Assembly (NCBI RefSeq): GCF_025154015.1
Contig: NZ_JAOAMV010000002.1
Coordinates: forward strand, 496,001 to 560,000
DNA length: 64,000 bases
Reading direction: 5' to 3'
Origin: Tsuneonella litorea
Lineage (GTDB): Bacteria; Pseudomonadota; Alphaproteobacteria; Sphingomonadales; Sphingomonadaceae
Below, in pieces: positions 18,865 to 26,779 of the stretch; the stretch's first letter is position 1; each line of letters begins with the position of its first letter. The notes beneath the pieces were generated by a model. It saw nothing but the letters and a program-made list of their open reading frames with translations. It did not search any database and was not told the origin of the DNA. Both the position numbers and the translations under genes were made by a program.

Positions 18865-19992
18865 TCACTTGACGCCGATCTTGTCGGGTTCGCCGTCGGG
18901 ATCACCCGAGATCGTGCCGCCGCTCGTCACCGTGCCGAGCAACATCAGGCCGGCAAGGTGCGGAGACGCCATCGACGTGCCGCTCAAGGTGGCATAGCCA
19001 CCGTCCTTGTAGGTCGATTCCACCTGCACCCCCGGCTCGGCCCAGGCGATACCCGTGCCGAAGTTGGAGAAGCTGGCAAGCGAATCGGTCTTGGTCGACG
19101 CCGACACCGTGAAGACGTTGTCCGAGGCCGACACACCGCCCGCACGCGCCGGGGAATGGTTATGGTAATCGTCGGTCTCGTTGCCCGCAGCCAGCGCGAA
19201 CTTGACCACGCTGGCGGCGGCCAGGACGGCATCGTCGAGCGCCTGGGACACCGGCCCGCCCAGGCTCATGTTGGCAACTTCGCCGGACTTGCCGTTGGCG
19301 GCGACGTATTCGACACCCGCAATCACCCCCGAGTAGGAACCCGATCCACGGCGGTCGAGCACGCGCACGGCGACGACCTTGGCGTTGGGGGCGACCCCGA
19401 TGACACCGATTTCGTTGTCCTTCGCCCCGACGGTGCCGGCGACGTGCGAACCGTGACCGTTCTCGTCCTTCCACCCGCTGCGCGAGCCCGTGAAGTCCTT
19501 GCTCCGCCCGGGATCGACGTTGAGATCGGGGTGCGTGGGATCGATGCCGCTGTCGATAATCCACGCGGTCTTGGTCGAGGAGTCGATCGTTCCGCCGAAG
19601 ACGCGTCCGACGCCCCAGGGGGTAAACTGGGCGGGCGCGGTGCCGCCGCCGGGCTTGCCCTTGCCCGCGACACCGATCGCGTTCGCGACCTGGTCCTGCT
19701 CGCAGTAGGCGATCGTCGGATTGGCGCGACGCATGGCGGTCACCGCCTGCTCGCTCATGTTCGCGGCGAATCCGCGGATCGTGTTCTTGTAAACGAATTT
19801 CACCGCGCCGCCGTGGGCGCGCGCCATCGCGTTCGCGCGGCCGGACACTTCGTCCTTCGCGACGCGGTCCTTCTTGAACACGCAAATATAGGAATTGGCG
19901 ATCTTTTCAGCGTGCGCCGGCGTGGCGGCAAGCGCCATTGCAAGAGCAGCACCGCTCATGGCCGCAACGCGGCCGGCAACCCGGTTGTTCAT
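18865..19992 (-). CDS. Secreted S8 family serine peptidase (subtilase)
   Basis: 375 residues. A signal peptide ends near ATPAHAEK, and an inhibitor I9-type prodomain follows (about 30-100). The catalytic triad is intact: Asp in AWIIDSGIDPTHPDL, His in ENGHGSHVAGTVGA, and Ser in LSGTSMASPHLAG; the oxyanion Asn is in FALAAGNETDDYH. The protein ends soon after the Ser region with DGEPDKIGVK, so there are no C-terminal accessory domains. It is likely periplasmic or extracellular. It has its own terminator downstream and a 110-base upstream gap, suggesting a single-gene unit. Confidence 0.95.
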   Translation of the reverse strand: MNNRVAGRVAAMSGAALAMALAATPAHAEKIANSYICVFKKDRVAKDEVSGRANAMARAHGGAVKFVYKNTIRGFAANMSEQAVTAMRRANPTIAYCEQDQVANAIGVAGKGKPGGGTAPAQFTPWGVGRVFGGTIDSSTKTAWIIDSGIDPTHPDLNVDPGRSKDFTGSRSGWKDENGHGSHVAGTVGAKDNEIGVIGVAPNAKVVAVRVLDRRGSGSYSGVIAGVEYVAANGKSGEVANMSLGGPVSQALDDAVLAAASVVKFALAAGNETDDYHNHSPARAGGVSASDNVFTVSASTKTDSLASFSNFGTGIAWAEPGVQVESTYKDGGYATLSGTSMASPHLAGLMLLGTVTSGGTISGDPDGEPDKIGVK

Positions 19993-20102
19993 GGTAGTCC
20001 CTCCCTCAAGCAGGAAAGACAGAATGCCTCACCCCCTACCAAAGGGAATAGACAAACATCATTACCCCGCCGACAAGCAAACGCCTCGTCGCGCGCAAAG
20101 AA

Positions 20103-20798
20103 CTACTCGTCGCTCAGGAGCCAGTCGATCCCCGCCCGACAGTGCGCGCGGGTGGAATCGAATACCGGCAGGACGTTGGCATCGACGTCGACCACCATCG
20201 ACAGCTCGGTGCAGGCGAGCACGATCGCTTCTGCGCCCTCGCGTTCCTTGAGCGTGATCCAGGTCTTCATCGCGCGCTCGGCATCGCGGGTCGCCTTGCC
20301 GCGCATGAGTTCGTCGTAGATAATCCGGTCGATCATCTTCACCTGATCCATGTCGGGCGGCAGGAGATCGACTCCGTGGCTGACCAGCCTTCGGCGATAG
20401 AAGCTTTCGGTCATCACGTTACGCGTGCCGACCAGCGCCGCGCTCTTGACGCCGGCGGCCTGCATTTCGCGACCCACGCAGTCGGCGATGTGGATGACCG
20501 GCACGCCCGCCGCCCCGGCGACCCGGTCGTAGACCTTGTGCATCGAGTTGGCGCAGATCAGCAGCGCGCCGGCCCCCGCGTCGACGAGGCGGCGCGCGCT
20601 GTCACACAGGATGTCGGCCGCCCGATCCCAACCGCTGTCCTCCTCGATCGCGCGCAGAGTGGCGAAATCGAGGCTTTCGATCAGCAGCGGCGCGCTGGAT
20701 TCGGGGGAAACCTTGCGCTGGATGCCGCGGTTGAGAAACTCGTAGTAGTCACGGGTGGAGGCCCAGCTCATGCCCCCGATCAACCCCAGTTTACGCAA
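20103..20798 (-). CDS. Aspartate/glutamate racemase family protein
   Basis: 231 residues. Begins with the family hallmark LGLIGGMSWASTRDYY. The two catalytic cysteines are in ALLICANSMHKVYD and AIVLACTELSMV, and both are present, so activity is expected. It would interconvert L- and D-forms of an acidic amino acid in a PLP-independent way. The start is TTG at 20798, preceded by GGGGGAG at about 8 bases, which gives MRKLGLIGGMSW. It stands alone between the subtilase and the cytochrome gene. Confidence 0.93.
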   Translation of the reverse strand: MRKLGLIGGMSWASTRDYYEFLNRGIQRKVSPESSAPLLIESLDFATLRAIEEDSGWDRAADILCDSARRLVDAGAGALLICANSMHKVYDRVAGAAGVPVIHIADCVGREMQAAGVKSAALVGTRNVMTESFYRRRLVSHGVDLLPPDMDQVKMIDRIIYDELMRGKATRDAERAMKTWITLKEREGAEAIVLACTELSMVVDVDANVLPVFDSTRAHCRAGIDWLLSDE

Positions 20799-20840
20799 GT
20801 CGTCGCTCCCCCAGAACAGTCCTGCAGACGGGTTAGCGCG

Positions 20841-21890
20841 TCAGCCTCCCCCGCGTCCACCTTCAGTCGCCCCGGACGCGGGGAGAAGCGACCGGATCCA
20901 GCGTTCGACCACGGCGAGGCCGTCTCGATCGACGGTCGACTTGCCCAGTTCGGGCATCGCCACCCCGCCTTCGAGGCTGCCCATGCGGTGGGCCAGGATC
21001 GACCGCTCCGGGTGGCCGGGGACGATGTCGAACAGCAGCTCGCCCGCCCCGCGCCCGGCGGCAACGGGGCGTTTCATCACGCCCAGAGCCCTGGGGTCGG
21101 CCTGCTCCCAGCGCAGGTCGAGCCCCGAGTTCGATGCGGTCGCCCCTGGCCGATGGCAATGCGCGCAGTTGACGTCGAGGTATCCGCGCGCGGCATCCGC
21201 CACTGCCACCGAGGCGCGTTCCTCCCACAGCGGCAGCGGGGCCGCGACTGCGGGCACGCGGTCGAGGTGTCCCTGCCCGGCAAAGGCATCGAGCCAATCG
21301 CGCGAAAGGTTCCGCGCCTTTGGCCCGATCGGAACGACCGCCCCGTCGAGGCCGTGGCATTCCTTGCACTGGTTCTTGTTCGGTACGCGGTAGTCGATTT
21401 CCTCGCCCTGCGGCGTGGTCAGCCGCACGCGCGCGCCCGCGATCGCCAGCGTGGCTTCGGTCTGCGCCTCGTTCCACAGGTATGGCAGCGCGACCCAGCC
21501 GCTCTCGCGGTGGAGCAATACGCGCGTTTCGACGAGGTGGCGCCGGCCGTCGCGCGGGAAGGCGAAGGTCTTGATGAGCGCCGAGCCGACGGGAAGGTCC
21601 AGCAGGCCTTCGCCCTCGGCACGTGCCTGCTTGCCCGGCGGAACGTAGACGAACCGCAGCTTTTCCGCCCCGTCGGACCACAGCGGGATGTTCAGCCGAT
21701 ACGGTACCACGCTCTTGCCGGGCACCTGTGCCGGGGCGTCGGCGAAGAAGCCGAAGGCCGACAGGGTGCGCGGCATTCCGTCGCTTAGGATCGCCGACTG
21801 GTCGACCGACCCGACCGGTGTCGCGCGGGCAGCGAGCGCGCCCGCAAGGGCCGCGATCCCGGCCAAAGACAGGGCAACCGAACGGATCAT
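20841..21890 (-). CDS. SO_2930 family diheme c-type cytochrome
   Basis: 349 residues. Signal peptide at residues 1-23. Two c-type heme sites are visible, CKECH in NQCKECHGLDGAV and CAHCH in VNCAHCHRPGATAS, with a possible axial Met in GVAMPELGKST. The N-terminal half is a beta-rich domain with LNIPLWSDGAEKLRFV. This two-domain architecture corresponds to the SO_2930/HNE_0200 family, which is known to pair with a beta-helix protein. The ATG overlaps the TGA of exactly such a partner (ATGA). It would act in the periplasm in electron transfer; the substrate is unknown. Confidence 0.87.
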   Translation of the reverse strand: MIRSVALSLAGIAALAGALAARATPVGSVDQSAILSDGMPRTLSAFGFFADAPAQVPGKSVVPYRLNIPLWSDGAEKLRFVYVPPGKQARAEGEGLLDLPVGSALIKTFAFPRDGRRHLVETRVLLHRESGWVALPYLWNEAQTEATLAIAGARVRLTTPQGEEIDYRVPNKNQCKECHGLDGAVVPIGPKARNLSRDWLDAFAGQGHLDRVPAVAAPLPLWEERASVAVADAARGYLDVNCAHCHRPGATASNSGLDLRWEQADPRALGVMKRPVAAGRGAGELLFDIVPGHPERSILAHRMGSLEGGVAMPELGKSTVDRDGLAVVERWIRSLLPASGATEGGRGGG

Positions 21891-23083
21891 CCTACTCGCG
21901 CGTCAAGCTCCGCCGAGGCGCCGACCGCCGCGCGATCGACCGCGTCGGCAAACGGGGCGAACTTTGCCGGAGCGGGTCTTGCATCGTCCGGCCCCTGTCC
22001 CTGCTTCGTGAGCGCCAGGGTCCACCCGCTCATCGCCGGATCGACGGTCAGCGCGTTCTCGCCCAGGCCATCCCACATGACCGCCGGCAGCGCGCCGCCG
22101 AACATCGCGACGAGCTGCTCGCCCCCGCCGATCTGCGGGTCGGTACCGTTGCCGCTCGCCATGTTGTGGCCGATTGCGACCTTGCGGGGATAGGGATTGT
22201 AGCGCGAATCCTCGTATTGGCGGGGATAGGCGACGACCATGACCGCGGTGGTGGGGTTGCCGGTGATCATGTTGTTTTCGACCGTCACGGCATCGTTCGC
22301 CATGACCATCACCCCGGTGCCGCGCCGAACGCCGGCGACGATGTTCCCTGGCGGAGCGAAATTGGCGGTGTCGTTGTCGACGACCAGGTTGTGCTGCACC
22401 AGAACGTTGCCGCCACCCATGACCGGCAGGTCGGGCAGGTCGAAGACGAGGATGCCGCCGGTATTGCGGGTGACCATGTTCATCGTCACCAGCGCATCGC
22501 GGCTGTTCTCGATCTCGATCCCGGCCACGTTCGCCTGGGCCAGCGAGTTGCGAACGGTGATCTTGCGGCTCTGGCCGACATATATCCCCGCGTCAGACGC
22601 GCCCGAAACCTGGACGCCGTCGATGAGGACGTTGGTGCTCTCGACCGGGTAGATCCCGTAAGCGCCGTTGGTCGACAGCGGGCCGCCGGTCCATGTAACC
22701 CGGACGCGGTGGTAGACAATGTCGTCGGCACCCTTCGACTTGATCCCGTCACCCTTGGGATTCTCGATCGCGAAGTCGCGCAGGGTGACCTTGTCGCTGG
22801 TGACCAGCAGCCCCTCGCCGGCCCCCTTCTGCCCGCTGAAGTCCAGCACGGTCACATCCATTCCCGCGCCGCGCACGGTCACCCCGTCGACGTCGAGACT
22901 GAGCCCGTCGTCGAGCGCGAAGCGGCCGGCCCCGAGCACGATCTCGTCGCCCGGCTCGGCCAGGATCAGCGCCTCCTGCAGGCGCGTCTGCGCGCCTTCC
23001 CCCGCGGCAACATCGTGTGTCGCAGCAAGCGCGGGCGAAGCGACGGCGGCAAGCGCCAGCGGCGCGATCAGGGTCATCCTCAT
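21887..23083 (-). CDS. Periplasmic parallel beta-helix domain protein (partner of the SO_2930-type cytochrome)
   Basis: 398 residues. A signal peptide (MRMTLIAPLALAAVASPALA) is followed by right-handed parallel beta-helix turns rich in Asn and Val (for example GIYVGQSRKITVRNS, GIEIENSRDALVTMN, TVENNMITGNPTTAVMV). The family normally pairs with the diheme cytochrome whose gene follows it with an ATGA overlap, so the two products probably act together. The start is uncertain: ATG at 23083 gives the clean signal peptide, ATG at 23077 is close by, and a TTG at 23119 would lengthen the n-region. Palindromes lie directly upstream of 23083. Confidence 0.87.
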   Translation of the reverse strand: MRMTLIAPLALAAVASPALAATHDVAAGEGAQTRLQEALILAEPGDEIVLGAGRFALDDGLSLDVDGVTVRGAGMDVTVLDFSGQKGAGEGLLVTSDKVTLRDFAIENPKGDGIKSKGADDIVYHRVRVTWTGGPLSTNGAYGIYPVESTNVLIDGVQVSGASDAGIYVGQSRKITVRNSLAQANVAGIEIENSRDALVTMNMVTRNTGGILVFDLPDLPVMGGGNVLVQHNLVVDNDTANFAPPGNIVAGVRRGTGVMVMANDAVTVENNMITGNPTTAVMVVAYPRQYEDSRYNPYPRKVAIGHNMASGNGTDPQIGGGEQLVAMFGGALPAVMWDGLGENALTVDPAMSGWTLALTKQGQGPDDARPAPAKFAPFADAVDRAAVGASAELDARVG

Positions 23084-23085
23084 GC

Positions 23086-23116
23086 GTAGCAAGCTGCTAC
23101 TGACAGGCCTGTTAGT
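23086..23116. promoter_or_regulatory. Adjacent palindromes upstream of the beta-helix/cytochrome operon
   Basis: ACTGACAGGCCTGTTAGT at 23099-23116 is an 18-base palindrome with a single G-T mismatch. Next to it, GTAGCA-AGC-TGCTAC (23086-23100) has perfect 6-bp arms. Both lie just before the probable ATG at 23083 and 84-115 bases upstream of the divergent gene at 23200. Their size and symmetry suit a dimeric repressor operator. If the TTG at 23119 were the start they would be coding. Confidence 0.45.
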
Positions 23117-23199
23117 CAACGCCGAACAGGGGTCTTGCCAGACTCGCCCGCGAAGCGCACTCTCAGCGGCGAGTTCCTTTGGAGAGGGGAGCGTTATCG

Positions 23200-23565
23200 A
23201 TGCGTTTCAAACTCTTGGTCGCTGCGATCGCGATGGCCGGCGCAACGCCGGCACTGGCCGAAAACTGGGATTTCGTGCTGGTCAACAAGACCGGAAAGAC
23301 GATCACCATGGTCGAGGTCGCCGTCGCCGGGTCGGGCGAATGGAAAAAGGACAAGCGCGACGAGGACATGGGCGATCGCAAGATCAAGCCGGGCGACGAT
23401 TATACCGTGCACTTCGACAAGGACGGCAAGGTCTGCAAGTACGACGTGCGGATGACCTTCGAGGGCGACGACACCCCGGTCATCTGGGCGGGGTTCGACG
23501 CGTGCAAGTTCGCCTTCGGCGACTTTGCGCTGACCAACGGGGTGCCCACGGTGAAGGGCACCTGA
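23200..23565 (+). CDS. Small secreted protein of unknown function
   Basis: 121 residues. Signal peptide (MRFKLLVAAIAMAGATPALA, cleavage before ENWD) followed by a compact beta-rich domain: WDFVLVNKTGKTITMVEVAV, GDDYTVHFDKDGKVCKYDVR and two cysteines (about 81 and 106) that could form a disulfide. Similar short secreted proteins occur in alphaproteobacteria; some carry misleading enzyme names. The ATG at 23200 has an excellent GGAGAGGGGA ribosome site. It is divergent from the beta-helix gene and ends 4 bases before the convergent pntB stop. Confidence 0.8.
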   Translation: MRFKLLVAAIAMAGATPALAENWDFVLVNKTGKTITMVEVAVAGSGEWKKDKRDEDMGDRKIKPGDDYTVHFDKDGKVCKYDVRMTFEGDDTPVIWAGFDACKFAFGDFALTNGVPTVKGT

Positions 23566-23569
23566 AGGG

Positions 23570-25039
23570 TCAGTCGAACGCCTTGACGATGTCCTCGACC
23601 ATCTTCTTGGCATCCGCCAGCAGCATCATCGTCTGGTCCATGTAGAACACGTCGTTGTCGACCCCGGCGTATCCGACGCCGCCCATCGACCGCTTGATGA
23701 AGAATACCTGCTTGGCCTTGTCGACGTCGAACACCGGCATCCCGTAGATCGGCGACGTCTTGTCGGTCTTGGCGGCCGGGTTCACCACGTCGTTCGCACC
23801 GATGATGAAGGCGACGTCGGCCTGGGCGAACTCCGAATTGATGTCCTCGAGTTCGAAGACCTTGTCGTAGGGCACCTGCGCTTCGGCGAGCAGGACGTTC
23901 ATGTGCCCGGGCATCCGGCCCGCGACCGGGTGGATCGCGAACTTCACCTCGACGCCCTTTTCCTCGAGCAGGTCGGTCATCTCGCGCAGCGCGTGCTGCG
24001 CCTGGGCGACCGCCATGCCGTAACCGGGGATGACGATCACCTTCTCGGCCTGTTCCAGCATGAACGCCGCGTCCGCCGCGCTGCCCGACTTGTAGGGGCG
24101 CTGTTCCCTGGCCTCGCCGGCAATCGCCGCGTCGGCGCCGAAACCGCCGGCGATCACCGACAGGAAGCTGCGGTTCATCGCGCGGCACATGATGTAGCTG
24201 AGGATCGCGCCCGAACTGCCGACGAGCGCGCCGGTGATGATCATCGCGGTGTTGTGCAGCGTGAACCCCATCGCCGCCGCGGCCCAGCCCGAATAGCTGT
24301 TCAGCATCGAAACGACGACCGGCATGTCGGCCCCGCCGATCGGGATAATAAGCAGGAAGCCGATCGCGAAGGCGGCGGCAAGCAGGGCCCAGAACAGCCA
24401 CCCCTCACCCGGTCCCGCGTTCGCCGCCATCGCGAACGCCGCCGTCGCGCCGAGGATGCCGACGAGCGTGCCGAGGTTGATCACGTGCCGACCCGGCAGC
24501 AGGATCGGCGAACCGCTCATGTTGCCGTTGAGCTTCGCGAAGGCGATGACCGACCCGGAAAACGTGATCGCGCCGATCGCCGCGCCCAGCGCCATCTCGA
24601 TCCTGCTGACGGCGAGGATGTTGCCATCCATCCCGAGGATGCCGAATGCGCTCGGGTTGAGGAACGCCGCGACCGCGACGAGCACCGCCGCCAGGCCGAC
24701 GAGGCTGTGGAACGCCGCCACGAGCTGCGGCATCGCGGTCATCGCGATCCGGCGAGCGATGATCCAGCCGACGCCGCCGCCGAGGGCAATCGCCGCAACG
24801 ATCTCGGGCAGGCTGGCGATCTCGTGGGTCACCAGCGTCGTGACCACCGCTATCAGCATTCCCGCCATGCCGTAACGGTTGCCCGCCCGGCTGCTCGCCG
24901 GGCTCGACAGCCCGCGCAGCGCGAGGATGAACAGCACGCCCGCCGCGAGGTAGGCCAGCGCCACCCATGGGCTCACCGCGTGCGCCGCGTCGGCCGCAGT
25001 GGACAGGTCGGCCACCTGCTCGACCGGGAACGCGCTCAC
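23570..25039 (-). CDS. pntB: NAD(P) transhydrogenase subunit beta
   Basis: 489 residues. About nine membrane helices in the first two thirds, then the NADP(H)-binding domain III with VIVIPGYGMAVAQAQH, FAIHPVAGRMPGHMNVLLAE, DVAFIIGANDVVNPAA and KRSMGGVGYAGVDN. PntB couples proton flow to hydride transfer from NADH to NADP+ in the inner membrane. The start is GTG at 25039, overlapping the TGA of pntAB; the frame upstream of it has no homology. It is last in the pntAA-pntAB-pntB operon. Confidence 0.96.
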   Translation of the reverse strand: MSAFPVEQVADLSTAADAAHAVSPWVALAYLAAGVLFILALRGLSSPASSRAGNRYGMAGMLIAVVTTLVTHEIASLPEIVAAIALGGGVGWIIARRIAMTAMPQLVAAFHSLVGLAAVLVAVAAFLNPSAFGILGMDGNILAVSRIEMALGAAIGAITFSGSVIAFAKLNGNMSGSPILLPGRHVINLGTLVGILGATAAFAMAANAGPGEGWLFWALLAAAFAIGFLLIIPIGGADMPVVVSMLNSYSGWAAAAMGFTLHNTAMIITGALVGSSGAILSYIMCRAMNRSFLSVIAGGFGADAAIAGEAREQRPYKSGSAADAAFMLEQAEKVIVIPGYGMAVAQAQHALREMTDLLEEKGVEVKFAIHPVAGRMPGHMNVLLAEAQVPYDKVFELEDINSEFAQADVAFIIGANDVVNPAAKTDKTSPIYGMPVFDVDKAKQVFFIKRSMGGVGYAGVDNDVFYMDQTMMLLADAKKMVEDIVKAFD

Positions 25040-25344
25040 GCCTGCTTCTCCGTGGCAGGGGCGGGCTTGTCCTTCTTCTTGTACATCGCGAGCATCCGCG
25101 CAGTCACGGCGAACCCGCCGAAGATATTCACGCTCGCCAGCGCCACCGCGACCAGGCCGAGCCATTTCGCGCTGGGGCTACCCGCCGCCGCGCTCGCGAT
25201 CAGCGCGCCGACCACGATCACCGAGGAAATCGCGTTGGTCACGGCCATCAGCGGGGTGTGCAGCGCCGGGGTCACCGACCATACGACGTAGTAGCCGACG
25301 AAGCAGGCCAGCACAAAGATCGACAGGATCGAAATGAAGTCCAC
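25036..25344 (-). CDS. pntAB: NAD(P) transhydrogenase alpha subunit, membrane part
   Basis: 102 residues with three to four transmembrane helices (about 3-22, 37-55, 61-85), corresponding to the C-terminal membrane part of E. coli PntA; the split is normal in alphaproteobacteria. TPLMAVTNAISSVIVVGAL and NIFGGFAVTARMLAMY are the conserved segments. The start is GTG at 25344, with GGGAGGGG about 8 bases upstream. It lies between pntAA (28 bases) and pntB (GTGA overlap). Confidence 0.95.
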   Translation of the reverse strand: MDFISILSIFVLACFVGYYVVWSVTPALHTPLMAVTNAISSVIVVGALIASAAAGSPSAKWLGLVAVALASVNIFGGFAVTARMLAMYKKKDKPAPATEKQA

Positions 25345-25372
25345 TCTGGGTCCCCTCCCCCGGGTCCGGAAA

Positions 25373-26497
25373 TTACTGGGTCTTCAGCCTTTCGCTGACC
25401 ACCTCGCCGCCTTTTGTCAGGCGGATCGCATCGCCGATTTCCTCGTCGAGCACGGGCCGTCCCGCATCCTTGTCCCAGAAGGCCGAGAGGAAATTGAACA
25501 GGTTGCGCGCGAACAATGCGCTGGCGTCCGCCGCCAGCGTCGCCGGCGTGTTCGAATAGCCGATGATCTTCACGCCGTGCTTCTCGGTTACCTGGTCGGC
25601 CACCGATCCCTCGACATTGCCGCCCTGCGCCACGGCGAGGTCGTAGATCACGCTTCCGGGCTTCATCGTCGCGATCTGCGCGTCGCTGATCAACCGCGGC
25701 GCCGCGCGGCCCGGGATCAGCGCGGTCGTGATGACGATGTCCTGCTTGGCGATGTGGCTGCTGACGAGCTCGGCCTGCGCGGCCTTGTACTCTTCGCTCA
25801 TCTCGGTGGCGTAGCCGCCCGCGCCCTCGCCCTCGATCCCCGCGACGTTCTCGACGAAGATCGCCTTCGCGCCGAGCGACTGGATCTGCTCCTTCGTGGC
25901 GCTGCGCACGTCGGTCGCGGAGACCTGCGCGCCGAGCCGCCGCGCGGTCGCGATCGCCTGGAGGCCGGCGACGCCCACGCCCATCACGAAGACCCGGGCG
26001 GCCTGGATCGTGCCCGCGGCGGTCATCATCATCGGGAACGCGCGGCCGTAGGCGTCGGCCGCGGCGATCACCGCCTTGTAGCCGGCAAGGTTGGACTGGC
26101 TCGAGAGCACGTCCATCGACTGCGCGCGGGTGATGCGCGGCATGAACTCCATCGCCAACGCCTCGAGACCGGTCCCGGCATAGGCCTCGACCCGTTCCTT
26201 GCGCGCGAACGGATCGAAGGTCGCCGCGACCCACGCTCCGGATGCCGCGCCGGCGAGCACGGCCACGTCGGGCGCCTGGACCCCCATCACGATATCGGCC
26301 CCCTTCACCACCTGCGCCGCGGGTCCGACCTCGGCCCCCGCATCGGCATAGGCGGCGTCGGGGATGCTCGCGGAAACACCCGCCCCGCTCTCGACCGCGA
26401 CCGTGGCCCCGAGGCCGATGAACTTCTTCGCGGTTTCGGGCGTCAGCGCGACGCGGGTCTCGCCCGGCGCTGTTTCCTTGAGGACGGCGATCCGCAA
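25373..26497 (-). CDS. pntAA: NAD(P) transhydrogenase alpha subunit, NAD-binding part
   Basis: 374 residues. RIAVLKETAPGETRVALTPE at the N-terminus and the Rossmann segment VFVMGVGVAGLQAIATARRLGA identify domain I, which binds NAD(H). ITTALIPGRAAPRLI and SVIYDLAVAQGGN are family motifs. The start is TTG at 26497, which gives exactly the family beginning MRIAVLKE; the frame is open further upstream only because it runs over the small oxidase subunit IV gene. It lies 11 bases after that gene and is probably co-transcribed with it. Confidence 0.95.
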   Translation of the reverse strand: MRIAVLKETAPGETRVALTPETAKKFIGLGATVAVESGAGVSASIPDAAYADAGAEVGPAAQVVKGADIVMGVQAPDVAVLAGAASGAWVAATFDPFARKERVEAYAGTGLEALAMEFMPRITRAQSMDVLSSQSNLAGYKAVIAAADAYGRAFPMMMTAAGTIQAARVFVMGVGVAGLQAIATARRLGAQVSATDVRSATKEQIQSLGAKAIFVENVAGIEGEGAGGYATEMSEEYKAAQAELVSSHIAKQDIVITTALIPGRAAPRLISDAQIATMKPGSVIYDLAVAQGGNVEGSVADQVTEKHGVKIIGYSNTPATLAADASALFARNLFNFLSAFWDKDAGRPVLDEEIGDAIRLTKGGEVVSERLKTQ

Positions 26498-26508
26498 CGC
26501 CGGGTCCG

Positions 26509-26634
26509 TCAGTTCGAGATGGCGATGACGATGAGCAACGCGATGACCGCGATGATCGGGACCGACCATTTGAGCAAGGTAATGAAGCCGCCGTAGGTAC
26601 CGCGGTGGGCCTTCATGTCGTTGCCGGTTGCCAT
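26509..26634 (-). CDS. aa3-type cytochrome c oxidase subunit IV
   Basis: 41 residues: MATGNDMKAHRGTYGGFITL followed by one transmembrane helix ending AISN. The pattern (short polar head, TYxGF motif, KWS, then a single helix) is that of the bacterial oxidase subunit IV (COX4_pro_2). It associates with the aa3 oxidase, whose other genes lie 17 kb away in this window. The ATG at 26634 is the only sensible start. Position directly before pntAA suggests joint expression with the transhydrogenase. Confidence 0.85.
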   Translation of the reverse strand: MATGNDMKAHRGTYGGFITLLKWSVPIIAVIALLIVIAISN

Positions 26635-26779
26635 GCTGTGTGTTCCCCTGGATTTTCGGTATGCACCGACGTCCTATCGCGCGGCGCTCGTGCGCTCAAG
26701 TCCGCAAGCTGTCTTAAGCGGACCTTTACTCCTGTCCCCTATTGGGTCGGTCTGTTTCGGGACGGGACACGTTTGCGCG

